Source: JBHJGP01 sp050331695 (GTDB lineage Bacteria > Pseudomonadota > Alphaproteobacteria > Geminicoccales > Geminicoccaceae). Taken from it: 64,000 nt of DNA. A program made the position numbers and the translations under genes. This document shows positions 35,348 through 44,294 of this stretch, piece by piece. The DNA lies in assembly GCA_050331695.1 (NCBI GenBank), contig JBHJGP010000022.1:1-64000 (forward strand), in the 5' to 3' direction. How positions within the stretch are numbered: the stretch's first letter is position 1; every line of letters begins with the position of its first letter. The notes under the pieces are model-generated. The model saw only the letters and a program-made list of their open reading frames with translations, did not search any database and was not told where the DNA came from.

Positions 35348-35721
35348 TTTGAGTTCACCTCGCTGTCTTTCATGTGGCCGCCGACGTAACTGCCGTTGCT
35401 CACTGTGATCCGGTCGCCCGCGTTCCAGATGGCAAAGCCGAGGATGAGAAGACCCAAGACGGCGAGACCGACTGCCGCTGGCGGCAGCTTGTTGTGGTTG
35501 TTGATCGTGACGGAGCCACGAAAGGTTTGGTCGCCGCCGGCGGCGATGCCGCCACGATCGGCCGAGACGCTGGGCTTTTCCTGAGCTGGCGGCTTTCGCT
35601 TGTGAAAGTAGGCGAATGCGGTCCACAGGCCGCCGACCACAACCGCCAAACCGCCACCTAGAAACGCGAGCGTGTCGCGGTTGGCGGGATCCGAAAGAAA
35701 TGACCAAATTTCCGAAATCAT
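35344..35721 (-). CDS. Small two-helix membrane protein
   Basis: The 125-residue protein has one membrane helix near residues 18-40 (TLAFLGGGLAVVVGGLWTAF), a hydrophilic segment with VSADRGGIAAGGDQTFRGS, and a second helix near 83-100 (AVGLAVLGLLILGFAIWN). The glycine-rich segment resembles the linker seen in prokaryotic NTPase/TPR signalling proteins. It lies just upstream of, and overlaps, the TPR gene, so the two products probably work together. No named family. Confidence 0.7.
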   Translation of the reverse strand: MISEIWSFLSDPANRDTLAFLGGGLAVVVGGLWTAFAYFHKRKPPAQEKPSVSADRGGIAAGGDQTFRGSVTINNHNKLPPAAVGLAVLGLLILGFAIWNAGDRITVSNGSYVGGHMKDSEVNSK

Positions 35722-35895
35722 CTCGCCATAGCCATTGAATGCGATTTCAGTGTCCGATGACCAACCGCGTCACCGCTCTTTTATCAACAACCCCCGATTA
35801 TCGTTTTGCGAAGATCGCCGCAACTTATGCACGCCAATATCAACTCGCGAGCGAAGTCTGTTCACAAAATTTACTTCAAGTTGATCAGACGAAAA

Positions 35896-37200
35896 TCAAA
35901 CGTCCCGGCGGTGGGTGCCGGTGACACCCAACAGCCCCTGGGGGCGAAAGATGAGAACCAGGCAAAGGACGGAAAAGACAAAAACGTCGCGGTAGGCGAT
36001 CGGGAAATAGGCCTGCCAGAGCCCGTCGAGGGTGCCGAGCAGCGCCGCGCCCAGAAAGGCGCCCGGCAGCGAGCCGAGGCCGCCCAGGACCGCGGCGGTG
36101 AGCCCCTTGAGGCCCAGATGAAAGCCGGTGAGCAGGTCGACCACGCCGTAGTGGATCAGGACGAGGGCACCGGCGAGGCCCGCCAGCAGGCCGGAGAGGC
36201 TGAGGGTGAGGGCAATGACCCGGTCGACCGGGACGCCGGTGAGCGCGGCCATGGCCGGATCGTCCTCGATGGCGCGCTGGGCCCGGCCCAGGGGGTGGTG
36301 TTTCTGCAGGAGCGCGAGGACGGCGAGGAGGGTGAATGCGATAGCGGCCACGGCGAGCTGCACGCCGGTGACCACGATTTCGTCCTCGCCCACCGGCAGC
36401 GCCAGGCGAAAGGAGCTCACCGGCTGGACCCAGCGGGGCGAGGCCCCCTGCAACAGACGAAGGGCTTCCTGGATCAGGATGATCAGGCCGACGGTGGCGA
36501 TCAGCGGCGCCTGGCCGGTTCTTCCGTCATCGGCAACGGCGCGAAAAATCAGGCGGTGGGCGATCCAGCCGGCGGCGGTGGTCGAGCCCAGCGCGAGCGC
36601 AGCGGCGAGGAGGAGGGCCGGGGCCGGTCCCAGCCCGCCGAGACTGGTGATGGCGATGCCGATGAAGGCCGTGTAGCCGCCGAGGGTCAGGAATTCACCG
36701 ATCGCCAGGTGAATCCGGCCGATGGCGGCGAAGGCGAGGGAGTAGGCGGCGGCGAGCAGGCCGGTGATCGCGATCGGCACCAGCAGGTTGACCGTCTGTT
36801 GGCCCAGATAGTGGGGCGGGCGGGCCTGATTGAGCGGCGTCTCCAGGCGATCCAGCCAGAAGGCGCGCAGGAGAAAGAGCTGGACGTCGCTGACCGGCCC
36901 GAGGCGTGAGTGGCTGACCGCCAGAAGGCGCAGCCGGTCCCGGGAAAAGCCGGTGCCGGCGAAGCGGCAGGTGAGGGTGGCCGCCGGCTCAGCAGGACCC
37001 GGGCGATAGTGTATTTCCGTCCGGTGAAGATCCAGGCTCTCACGGCTCAGGACCGTCAGGCCGCTGAGATTTTGCTCCGTTTCCAGGGCCGGGATCAGCC
37101 GTTCGCAGAGGTCCATTTGCGCGTGGTCGATCCGTCCGCAGGCGGCGAGCGGCACCATCAGGCCAAGGACGAGAAGAAAACGTGGAACAAGGTTGACCAT
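35896..37200 (-). CDS. LivH-type branched-chain ABC permease with lipoprotein-like N-terminal extension
   Basis: The 434-residue protein begins with a signal and lipobox-like LVPLAACGR, then about 110 hydrophilic residues (ERLIPALETEQNLSGL...), and from about residue 135 the LivH-type permease core: AAYSLAFAAIGRIHLAIGEF, RAIEDDPAMAALTGVPVDRV and AAVLGGLGSLPGAFLGAALL. LivH is the inner-membrane channel of branched-chain amino-acid importers. No LivM, LivG, LivF or binding protein lies nearby. If the N-terminal region is truly periplasmic, it could help with substrate capture. Confidence 0.85.
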   Translation of the reverse strand: MVNLVPRFLLVLGLMVPLAACGRIDHAQMDLCERLIPALETEQNLSGLTVLSRESLDLHRTEIHYRPGPAEPAATLTCRFAGTGFSRDRLRLLAVSHSRLGPVSDVQLFLLRAFWLDRLETPLNQARPPHYLGQQTVNLLVPIAITGLLAAAYSLAFAAIGRIHLAIGEFLTLGGYTAFIGIAITSLGGLGPAPALLLAAALALGSTTAAGWIAHRLIFRAVADDGRTGQAPLIATVGLIILIQEALRLLQGASPRWVQPVSSFRLALPVGEDEIVVTGVQLAVAAIAFTLLAVLALLQKHHPLGRAQRAIEDDPAMAALTGVPVDRVIALTLSLSGLLAGLAGALVLIHYGVVDLLTGFHLGLKGLTAAVLGGLGSLPGAFLGAALLGTLDGLWQAYFPIAYRDVFVFSVLCLVLIFRPQGLLGVTGTHRRDV

Positions 37201-37229
37201 GAAAACCGCTCGCTCATGATCCCGGCATC

Positions 37230-38318
37230 GTGTCAGCCAGGCTAGAACGGGTGATCCAGGTGGCGAGCAGCAAAACGTCGGTAGGCAGGTTCTTCGAAGA
37301 TTTTCAGGTCGGCCAGGAGTTTCTGCACCCGACGCCCCGGACCGTCACCCAAGGTGACGTCGCGCTCTACATCGCGCTCACCGGCTCGCGCTACGCCCAA
37401 TATTGCGGCGACGGGTTCGCCCGTCAGAACGGATTGCCGCGGGCGCCGGTCCACGACCTGCTGGCCTTCCACATGGTCTTCGGCAAGAGCGTGCCGGACA
37501 TCTCGCTGAACGCAGTCGCCAATTTGGGCTATGCCGAAGGAAAATTCGCGGCGTTCGTCTATCCGGGCGACACGCTCTCCGCCCGCTCGCGGGTGATCGG
37601 GCTCAAGGAAAACTCGACCGGCGACACCGGCACCGTCTGGGTGCGGACCCGCGGGTTCAAGGGTGACATGGTCGTGGTCGATTTCGTCCGCTGGGTGATG
37701 GTCAGAAAGCGCGATCCGGAGAGCCCGGCGCCGACCACCGTCACGCCCAGCCTGCAGCCGGCGCTGGCCATCGCCGATCTGCCCGTGCCGCCGGGCCTGC
37801 GGCCGCGCCGGCATGACATGGGCCAGTCGGGCTCGCCTTATTGGTGGGAGCATTACAGCGTCGGCGAGAAGATCGACCATCTGGATGGCATGACGGTCGA
37901 GGAGAGCGAGCACCGGCTCGCGACCCGGCTCTATCAGAACACGGCGCGGGTCCATTTCGACAGTTTCGCCGAAAAAGCCGGACGGTTCGGCCGGACGATC
38001 GTCTATGGCGGCCACGTCCTCAGCGTCGCCAACGCGCTCGCCTTCAACGGTCTTGGCAATATGCTGCACATGGCGGCGATCAATGGCGGTACCCACGTCA
38101 ATCCCTGTTTCGCCGGCGACACGATCTACGCCTGGTCCGAGGTGCTGGACGCTCAACCGGTTCCGGGCCATGGCGATCTCGGTGCCCTGCGCCTGCGCCT
38201 GGTCGCCGTGAAGAACCAGACGGCGGCCGACTTCCCGCTGCGGGGCGGCGAAGGTCAGTATCTACCTGGGGTTCTTCTCGATTTTGACTACTGGGCTCTT
38301 TTCCCCAAAAAACGGTAA
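37230..38318 (+). CDS. MaoC family dehydratase, mesaconyl-CoA hydratase-like
   Basis: The protein has two hotdog halves: GRFFEDFQVGQEFLHPTPRT near the start and HYSVGEKIDHLDGMTVEESE in the second, with an active segment RTIVYGGHVLSVANALAF. This layout is that of mesaconyl-CoA (beta-methylmalyl-CoA) hydratase from the ethylmalonyl-CoA and related pathways. The start is uncertain: GTG at 37230 is the longest, but GTGs at 37251 and 37260 are possible and give a tighter N-terminus. It is divergent from the LivH gene. Confidence 0.82.
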   Translation: MSARLERVIQVASSKTSVGRFFEDFQVGQEFLHPTPRTVTQGDVALYIALTGSRYAQYCGDGFARQNGLPRAPVHDLLAFHMVFGKSVPDISLNAVANLGYAEGKFAAFVYPGDTLSARSRVIGLKENSTGDTGTVWVRTRGFKGDMVVVDFVRWVMVRKRDPESPAPTTVTPSLQPALAIADLPVPPGLRPRRHDMGQSGSPYWWEHYSVGEKIDHLDGMTVEESEHRLATRLYQNTARVHFDSFAEKAGRFGRTIVYGGHVLSVANALAFNGLGNMLHMAAINGGTHVNPCFAGDTIYAWSEVLDAQPVPGHGDLGALRLRLVAVKNQTAADFPLRGGEGQYLPGVLLDFDYWALFPKKR

Positions 38319-38794
38319 TGTGATCTCCACCGGAGATTGACTTCCTATCCTCTCGGTTTCATATAACGCGGGTGGCTCAATCAAGATCCGCGTCAGGGTT
38401 GCTGCGATCAGCATCCTTCGGGAGCAAAGGTCAATCGTAGGTTTTTCGCTATGCGCTATAATCTCGAGGAACTTAGGGAACTTCTCGATCAGTGTGCTGT
38501 TCGGGTCGACGACAATCGATCGATTGTCGAAAGACAGGCACGCTTCCGCCGTCGGAACGACGAACCTCAACCGGTGGCTCCCCCCCTTCGTAGGCAGGCT
38601 GAAACGGCGCTGACCAGCGATCACCGCTGATCGTTCTCGGCGACCATCGCGACCTCATGTCCCTCCTCGCCGAGCGTTGATGTTGCAACGCAAAAGGGTC
38701 CTGGCGCGCCCGTAACCTGGCTGCTACCAGTGCACCAGAGGGGGGCGGACGGCTTCCGCTCTCAATTCGTCTTGGGACATTGAAGGGGGCATTC
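38319..38794. other. 476 nt gap before sdhC
   Basis: The stretch contains one plausible small gene (38451-38630) and otherwise only upstream leader for the sdh operon. No clear terminator follows the MaoC gene. Confidence 0.5.
38451..38630 (+). CDS. Possible 59-residue small protein
   Basis: An open frame of 60 codons starts ATG 38451 and reads MRYNLEELRELLDQCAVRVD then a basic stretch and TALTSDHR to a TGA. The front half would form a charged helix. No strong ribosome site is visible, and there is no known family, so this is a tentative call. Confidence 0.35.
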   Translation: MRYNLEELRELLDQCAVRVDDNRSIVERQARFRRRNDEPQPVAPPLRRQAETALTSDHR

Positions 38795-39181
38795 ATGGCT
38801 AGTCGGGCCCGGCCGCTGTCGCCGCATCTCCAGGTTTATCGTTGGTACGTGGTGATGGCGACGTCGATCCTGCATCGGGCGACGGGCATCGCGCTGGCGC
38901 TGGGTCTCGTGCTTTTGACCTGGTGGCTGACCGCGCTTGCCGGCGGCCCGGAGAGCTTCGCCACGGTCAACGGCATCGTCGACAGTTGGTTCGGCGGTCT
39001 GGTCCTGTTCGGCTACACGGCCGTGCTCTTCTACCATGCGGCCAACGGCATCAGGCACATGGTCTGGGATGTCGGCTATGGCTATGACAAGGAGGTGGCG
39101 CGCAACTCGGGAATCGCCGTGGTGGCGGCTGCGGGAGCACTGACCCTGCTGGTCTGGCTGATCATTCTAACGACGGGCTGA
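38795..39181 (+). CDS. sdhC: Succinate dehydrogenase cytochrome b556 subunit
   Basis: The 128-residue membrane protein from ATG 38795 (GAAGGGGG upstream) reads RPLSPHLQVYRWYVVMATSI, then LHRATGIALALGLVL and FYHAANGIRHMVWD, which hold the quinone-site and heme-ligand residues. It anchors complex II in the inner membrane. It is first of sdhCDAB. A slightly longer open frame has no better ribosome site. Confidence 0.94.
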   Translation: MASRARPLSPHLQVYRWYVVMATSILHRATGIALALGLVLLTWWLTALAGGPESFATVNGIVDSWFGGLVLFGYTAVLFYHAANGIRHMVWDVGYGYDKEVARNSGIAVVAAAGALTLLVWLIILTTG

Positions 39182-39190
39182 GGAGGAACG

Positions 39191-39574
39191 ATGTCGATAA
39201 GCACGCCCATCGCCCGAGCACGAGGCCTCGGCGCCGCCCGGGAAGGTGTCGGCCATTGGAAGATGCAGCGATTAACCGCGATCGCCAACGTGATCCTGAC
39301 GGTCTGGTTCGTGATCGCGGCGATGCGGCTTTCGGGCGCGGATTACGCAGGCGTCGTCGCCTGGCTGCAGGGCCCCTTCAACACTACCTGTTTGGTGCTA
39401 CTGGTCCTGTCGTCTTTCTACCACGCCAAGCTGGGCCTGCAGGTGGTCATCGAGGACTATGTGCACAATGAGGGGATCAAGACCGCGAGTCTGATCGCGA
39501 TCAGTTTCGCAGCCATCGCGCTCGCCGTCGCCTGCATCGTCGCCATTCTCCAAGTCTCGTTCGGAGGGCCCTGA
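39191..39574 (+). CDS. sdhD: Succinate dehydrogenase membrane anchor subunit
   Basis: The 127-residue protein has three hydrophobic segments and the SdhD pattern: GHWKMQRLTAIANVILTVWF near residue 20 and SSFYHAKLGLQVVIEDYVHN near 75, carrying heme and quinone contacts. It starts 9 nt after sdhC and ends 3 nt before sdhA. Confidence 0.94.
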   Translation: MSISTPIARARGLGAAREGVGHWKMQRLTAIANVILTVWFVIAAMRLSGADYAGVVAWLQGPFNTTCLVLLVLSSFYHAKLGLQVVIEDYVHNEGIKTASLIAISFAAIALAVACIVAILQVSFGGP

Positions 39575-39577
39575 TCC

Positions 39578-41368
39578 ATGTCGAAGACCTACCCGATCAC
39601 CGATCATACCTATGACTGCATCGTCGTCGGTGCCGGGGGGTCCGGTCTCAGGGCCGCCGTCGGCATGGTCGAGGCGGGGCTCAGCGTCGCCTGCGTCACT
39701 AAGGTCTACCCGACGCGCTCGCATACCGTGGCGGCCCAGGGCGGCATCAACGCGGCGCTCGGCAATATGGGCGGCGATGACTGGCGCTTCCACATGTATG
39801 ACACGGTCAAGGGTTCGGACTGGCTGGGTGATCAGGACGCGATCGAATACATGACCAAGGCCGCGCCGGCGGCGGTCTACGAGCTTGAACACTACGGTGT
39901 GCCCTTCTCTCGCACCGACGCAGGCAAAATCTATCAGCGGGCCTTCGGTGGCCAGTCGACCGAATATGGCAAGAACCAGGCCTATCGCACCTGCGCCGCC
40001 GCTGACCGCACCGGCCACGTCATCCTGCACACGCTGTTTCAGCAGGCCCTGAAGAACAAGGTCGAGTTCTATCACGAGTATTTCGCCCTCGATCTGATCA
40101 TGGACGATGAGGGCGGTTGTCAGGGTCTGATCGCGCTCTGCCTCGAGGACGGAACGCTCCACCGTTTCAACGCGCAGCGCACGGTGCTGGCGACTGGCGG
40201 CTACGGTCGGGTCTATTTCTCCTGTACCTCGGCGCACACCTGCACCGGCGACGGCGGTGGCATGGCACTCCGCGCCGGCCTGCCGCTGCAGGATCTGGAA
40301 TTCGTCCAATTTCACCCGAGCGGAGTCTACGGCGCCGGTTGTCTGATCACCGAAGGCGCACGGGGCGAGGGCGGCTACCTCACCAATTCGGAAGGCGAGC
40401 GGTTCATGGAGCGCTACGCGCCGAGCGCCAAGGATTTGGCCTCCCGCGACGTGGTCAGCCGGGCGATGACCATCGAGATCAACGAGGGCCGCGGCTGCGG
40501 CGAGAATGGCGAATACATCCAGCTTCACCTGGAGCATCTGGGCGCCGATCTGCTGCACCAGCGTCTGCCCGGCATCTCCGAGACGGCGCGGATCTTCGCC
40601 GGCGTCGATGTCAATAAGGAGCCGATCCCGGTGGTCCCCACCTGTCATTACAATATGGGCGGGATCCCGACCAATCATCTGACCGAGGTGGTGGCGCCTA
40701 AGGATGGTGACCCGGACGCCGTTGTCCCGGGCCTGATGGCCGTGGGCGAGGCGGCCTGCGCGTCGGTGCACGGAGCCAATCGCCTGGGCGGCAACAGCCT
40801 CACCGATCTGGTCGTTTTCGGCCGGGCGGCGGCACACCGGGCGGCCGAGACGGTCGTGCCTGGCGCGCCCCACAAACCGTTCACCAACGGCGCCGGCGAG
40901 GAAGCGATCGAGCGCCTGGACAAGGCGCGCCACGCCAAGGGTGGAACCCGGACCGGCGAGATCAGGCTCAACATGCAACGGACCATGCAGCGCTACGCGT
41001 CCGTGTTTCGCGATGGGCCGATGCTCGACGAAGGCTGCAAGAACATCGCCGAGGTGGCGTCCAGCCTCACGGATCTTCAGATCAACGACCGGTCCATGGT
41101 CTGGAACTCCGATCTCGTCGAAGCTTTGGAATTGTACAACCTGATGGACCAGGCGGTGGCGACGGTGAATTCCGCGGTCCACCGGGCGGAAAGCCGCGGC
41201 GCCCATGCGCGCGAGGATTTCCCGGACCGCGATGACGAGAATTGGATGAAGCACACCTTGGCCTGGGTCGATGCGGACCATAAGCCGAGGATCGACTACC
41301 GGCCGGTCCATTCGCACACGCTCACCAACGATGTGGAGCCGGTACCCCCGGCCAAGCGCGTCTATTGA
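39578..41368 (+). CDS. sdhA: Succinate dehydrogenase flavoprotein subunit
   Basis: The 596-residue protein has the FAD site CIVVGAGGSGLRAAVGMVEA, the covalent-flavin histidine in RSHTVAAQGGINAALGN, LQDLEFVQFHPSGVYGAG, HYNMGGIPTN and the ANRLGGNSLTDLVVFGR segment. It oxidises succinate to fumarate on the cytoplasmic face. Length matches the family. A 179 nt gap with a strong hairpin separates it from sdhB. Confidence 0.97.
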   Translation: MSKTYPITDHTYDCIVVGAGGSGLRAAVGMVEAGLSVACVTKVYPTRSHTVAAQGGINAALGNMGGDDWRFHMYDTVKGSDWLGDQDAIEYMTKAAPAAVYELEHYGVPFSRTDAGKIYQRAFGGQSTEYGKNQAYRTCAAADRTGHVILHTLFQQALKNKVEFYHEYFALDLIMDDEGGCQGLIALCLEDGTLHRFNAQRTVLATGGYGRVYFSCTSAHTCTGDGGGMALRAGLPLQDLEFVQFHPSGVYGAGCLITEGARGEGGYLTNSEGERFMERYAPSAKDLASRDVVSRAMTIEINEGRGCGENGEYIQLHLEHLGADLLHQRLPGISETARIFAGVDVNKEPIPVVPTCHYNMGGIPTNHLTEVVAPKDGDPDAVVPGLMAVGEAACASVHGANRLGGNSLTDLVVFGRAAAHRAAETVVPGAPHKPFTNGAGEEAIERLDKARHAKGGTRTGEIRLNMQRTMQRYASVFRDGPMLDEGCKNIAEVASSLTDLQINDRSMVWNSDLVEALELYNLMDQAVATVNSAVHRAESRGAHAREDFPDRDDENWMKHTLAWVDADHKPRIDYRPVHSHTLTNDVEPVPPAKRVY

Positions 41369-41412
41369 GTGTTGGTTGGTTGGATCCGCGCATCCGCTTG
41401 GATCCCCGCTGT

Positions 41413-41465
41413 CCCTCTCAGCCACCCGGATATCGTACCCGGACATTGCTGTGTGGCTGGGAGGG
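41413..41465 (+). promoter_or_regulatory. Long hairpin between sdhA and sdhB
   Basis: CCCTCTCAGCCAC (41413-41425) pairs with GTGGCTGGGAGGG (41453-41465) over 13 positions with one U-G wobble, with a 27 nt loop. No T-tract follows, so it is more likely an RNA-stability or processing element than a terminator. Confidence 0.65.
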
Positions 41466-41547
41466 GGAGCGGGATGGCAGAGCCAGGCGAACCCCGATGG
41501 GTGAGCGTGTGGTGCGCGGCACCGCTTAGTATGAATGGAGCGTCTTG

Positions 41548-42330
41548 ATGGCTGAATTCACCCTTCCCGCCAATTCGAGGATCGAAAAAGGCAAAACCTT
41601 CAAAGCCGAGGGCGAGGTCAAACGGCGAAAGACTTTCCGGGTCTATCGCTACGACCCGGATACGGAAGACAATCCTCGGGTCGACAGCTACGAGGTCGAT
41701 CTCGACGATTGCGGCCCGATGGTGCTGGACGCGCTGATCAAGATCAAAGCCGATATCGATACCACGGTCACGTTCCGCCGTTCCTGCCGCGAGGGGATTT
41801 GCGGCTCATGCGCGATGAACATCGGTGGCCGCAACACGCTCGCCTGCACCCAGGCGATCGAGGATGTCGAGGGCGACGATGTTGCCATCTACCCGCTGCC
41901 TCACATGGAGGTGATCAAGGATCTGGTTACCGACTTCTCGACCTTTTGGGCACAGTACGAATCGATCAAGCCCTGGCTTCGGAGCGAAACCCCGAACCCG
42001 CAAAAAGAGCGGCTTCAGTCGACCGAGGACCGGGAGCTGCTGGACGGTCTCTACGAATGCATCCTCTGTGCGTCCTGCTCCACGGCGTGCCCAAGCTACT
42101 GGTGGAACGGCGAAAAATATCTGGGCCCGGCAACCCTGCTTCAGGCCTATCGCTGGATCGCCGACAGCCGCGACGAATATACCGGTGAACGGCTCGACGA
42201 TTTGGAGGATCCGTTTCGTCTGTACCGCTGTCACACCATCATGAACTGCACCAACACCTGCCCCAAGAACCTCAACCCGGCAAAGGCGATCGGCGAGATC
42301 AAAAAACTGATGGTTGAGAGAAAGCTTTGA
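41548..42330 (+). CDS. sdhB: Succinate dehydrogenase iron-sulfur subunit
   Basis: The 260-residue protein has the [2Fe-2S] cluster motif CREGICGSCAMNIGG, and two C-terminal clusters CILCASCSTACPSYWWN and CHTIMNCTNTCPKNLNPAKA. It passes electrons from the flavin to quinone. ATG 41548 follows GGAG; a TTG one codon earlier is possible. A strong terminator follows at 42431. Confidence 0.97.
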   Translation: MAEFTLPANSRIEKGKTFKAEGEVKRRKTFRVYRYDPDTEDNPRVDSYEVDLDDCGPMVLDALIKIKADIDTTVTFRRSCREGICGSCAMNIGGRNTLACTQAIEDVEGDDVAIYPLPHMEVIKDLVTDFSTFWAQYESIKPWLRSETPNPQKERLQSTEDRELLDGLYECILCASCSTACPSYWWNGEKYLGPATLLQAYRWIADSRDEYTGERLDDLEDPFRLYRCHTIMNCTNTCPKNLNPAKAIGEIKKLMVERKL

Positions 42331-42430
42331 AATCTCTACTAAATTTCGCTTGTGCCCGGTTTCTGCATACGCTACCAAATGACGCACAAGAAAGGGCGGA
42401 AGCCCTCAAAGCAGGTCCGATCTGAAAAGG

Positions 42431-42456
42431 GGAGCCCCAGTGGCTCCTTTTTCTTT
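42431..42456 (+). terminator. Intrinsic terminator of the sdh operon
   Basis: GGAGCC (42431-42436) and GGCTCC (42442-42447) with a CCAGT loop are followed by TTTTTCTTTTT. It lies 100 nt after the sdhB stop. Confidence 0.85.
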
Positions 42457-42523
42457 TTGTGTGCCTTCGATTGAAGTAACGGCGCCTGACCACTGCGGCT
42501 CGTGGCTGTGAGACCCTCACACA

Positions 42524-42898
42524 ATGCGGTTCGTCAATCCGATCATATTCGTGCGTGATGTTAATACATCAAAAGCATTCTACCGAGACCTGTTGGGGCT
42601 CTCGATCGATCAGGACGAAGGCTCATTCGTTCGGTTTGAGGTAGGGTTAGCGTTGCACGAAGGCAGCGCTTTAGAACAGACGATTTGGGGGCGTCAGGCG
42701 AAGAAAACAGATGTTTATGGACAGAGCAATCTATTGCTTTACTTTGAACATGACGATATTGACGCTGCTTTTACCAGAATTTCTCCAAGAGTCGAACTCA
42801 TCCATCCTGTAAAGCGTCAGTTTTGGGGGCAGCGAGTGTTTCGTTTCTATGACCCAGACCGCCACACATTGGAAATCGGCGAGCCTCAAAGTCTGTAG
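42524..42898 (+). CDS. VOC family protein with low GC
   Basis: The 124-residue protein reads MRFVNPIIFVRDVNTSKAFY, RDLLGLSIDQDEG, and ends FYDPDRHTLEIGEPQSL, a standard VOC fold with the late ligand Glu. By hand count it is about 47% GC, while sdhA next door is roughly 65-70%, and it uses many AT-ending codons. This suggests recent transfer. Bleomycin, fosfomycin or glyoxalase-like function cannot be told. Confidence 0.83.
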   Translation: MRFVNPIIFVRDVNTSKAFYRDLLGLSIDQDEGSFVRFEVGLALHEGSALEQTIWGRQAKKTDVYGQSNLLLYFEHDDIDAAFTRISPRVELIHPVKRQFWGQRVFRFYDPDRHTLEIGEPQSL

Positions 42899-42905
42899 GT
42901 GGCGT

Positions 42906-44294
42906 TCACAAGCAAAGCGGGCCCCAGAAGCCGTCTGAGCCCGCCAGTAAGCTGAACTGGTAGATCGCGAAGGCGATCAGGCCGACGAAGAAGACGGAAT
43001 AGGCGCCCAGAACCCGCCACCAGACGGCGTTGTAATCGGCGCGGCTTTTGTCGATCGGATCGTCGGCGAAGATCTGCAGCCGTTCGGGGTTCAGCACGTC
43101 GTTGATGTAATCACGCCAGATATCGCGCGAATCCTCCTGATGCGCGAAGTAACGTTCATTGATCATATTGTGCATCAGGAAGGAGTAGGCGAGGAACAGC
43201 GCCGCGATCAGGGCGGTGACGCCGACGATGAGATTGTCCGCCGTGCCCGCGGCCGTGGGCAGGATTTTCAGAAAGAACGGCAGTGCCGCGATGATCAGAT
43301 CCTTCCACAAGGCGCCGCTCAATTGGTGGGCCCGGTCGCTGAACTTTTTGCTCTCGTCGATCACCGCCTTGCGCAGCTCGGCCACTGCCTTCAGCGTATC
43401 CCGGCTGGCCTTCCGGACATGGGCGTCATAGGCGCGCTTGGCTGAGGGCAGGCTGTCCTCGCCCAGGCTCTGGGGCGCATCCTGGCGATGGGACCGGGCC
43501 CATTCGTTGGCCAGAAGGATGTGCCGGACCTCGGCATCGCGGGTCCCCTCACCATAGACCCACTTGGCGCCGTCGCTGAGACGCCCGGCCACGGTCCGGA
43601 TCTGAACATGGGTGTCCTTGACCTCGCGAGCCGGCGGGCCGTTGAAATGGTAGGAAACGATCCCGTCCCGGCGCTCGGAAACATGGTTGGCGATCGCGGC
43701 GAGCAGGCGGGGCGCCGCCAGGTCCTGCCAGGCCATGTAAGCGATGCCTGGGGTTTTCGGCCTCTCGTCCTCGAGCCAGGGGCGCAGATCATCCGGCACG
43801 GCGCCGTTCTGGGTGAAATCGCGGGTGAACTTTTTGGGATTGGGCAAAGCTTCGTGGGGCCGGTAGGCCTCGGGCGGGGCGTCGGTCCATTTCTGATAGC
43901 GGCTCCGATAGGTGGTGAACGGCTCGCCAGCTCCCATGTCGGCCACCAACACGTGATCGACCTCGGCGAGTGCCGGCGCCAGCTTGTCGGTCAGCGAGCG
44001 TCCGAAGAAAAGGCGCAGCGCCCGGTCGTCCGGTGTTTTGTTGAGCGTGATGATGAACCGCTGGGAGGGTTGCGCTTCGTCGTCATCGTCCAGCTCGGCA
44101 TCGCTGCCGTCATAGCGAATGGTGACCCGCTCGATGAAAGCCGGGGGCCGGGAGCGCAAACGAAGCCAGGCCAAGCGGAGCTTGGCGTCTGTCAGTGAGG
44201 ATTTGACGCTGACCTGATCCGCGCTTTCGGTGATCGGTTCGACGGCACCGGCGGTCTGGCGGAGCAGCTCAGCGATGTCCGTCGGTGTCGTCAT
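42906..44294 (-). CDS. Membrane protein of unknown function, coupled to NA37-like gene
   Basis: The 462-residue protein has a long cytoplasmic N-terminal part (about residues 1-335) and three or so membrane helices near the C-terminus (DLIIAALPFFLKILP, LIVGVTALIAALFLAYSFL, VFFVGLIAFAIYQFSLLAGS). It begins MTTPTDIAELLRQTAGAVEP. I recognise no named family. The ATG lies inside the end of the NA37-like gene (26 nt overlap), so the two are translationally coupled. Its C-terminal helices could tether a DNA-linked partner to the membrane; that is inference. Confidence 0.72.
   Translation of the reverse strand: MTTPTDIAELLRQTAGAVEPITESADQVSVKSSLTDAKLRLAWLRLRSRPPAFIERVTIRYDGSDAELDDDDEAQPSQRFIITLNKTPDDRALRLFFGRSLTDKLAPALAEVDHVLVADMGAGEPFTTYRSRYQKWTDAPPEAYRPHEALPNPKKFTRDFTQNGAVPDDLRPWLEDERPKTPGIAYMAWQDLAAPRLLAAIANHVSERRDGIVSYHFNGPPAREVKDTHVQIRTVAGRLSDGAKWVYGEGTRDAEVRHILLANEWARSHRQDAPQSLGEDSLPSAKRAYDAHVRKASRDTLKAVAELRKAVIDESKKFSDRAHQLSGALWKDLIIAALPFFLKILPTAAGTADNLIVGVTALIAALFLAYSFLMHNMINERYFAHQEDSRDIWRDYINDVLNPERLQIFADDPIDKSRADYNAVWWRVLGAYSVFFVGLIAFAIYQFSLLAGSDGFWGPLCL

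Noticed and set aside
39398..41446. 682-codon open frame on the minus strand opposite sdhA
   Set aside because: It is the antisense shadow of a GC-rich core gene; the translation has no family match and is full of Arg/His/Asp runs.
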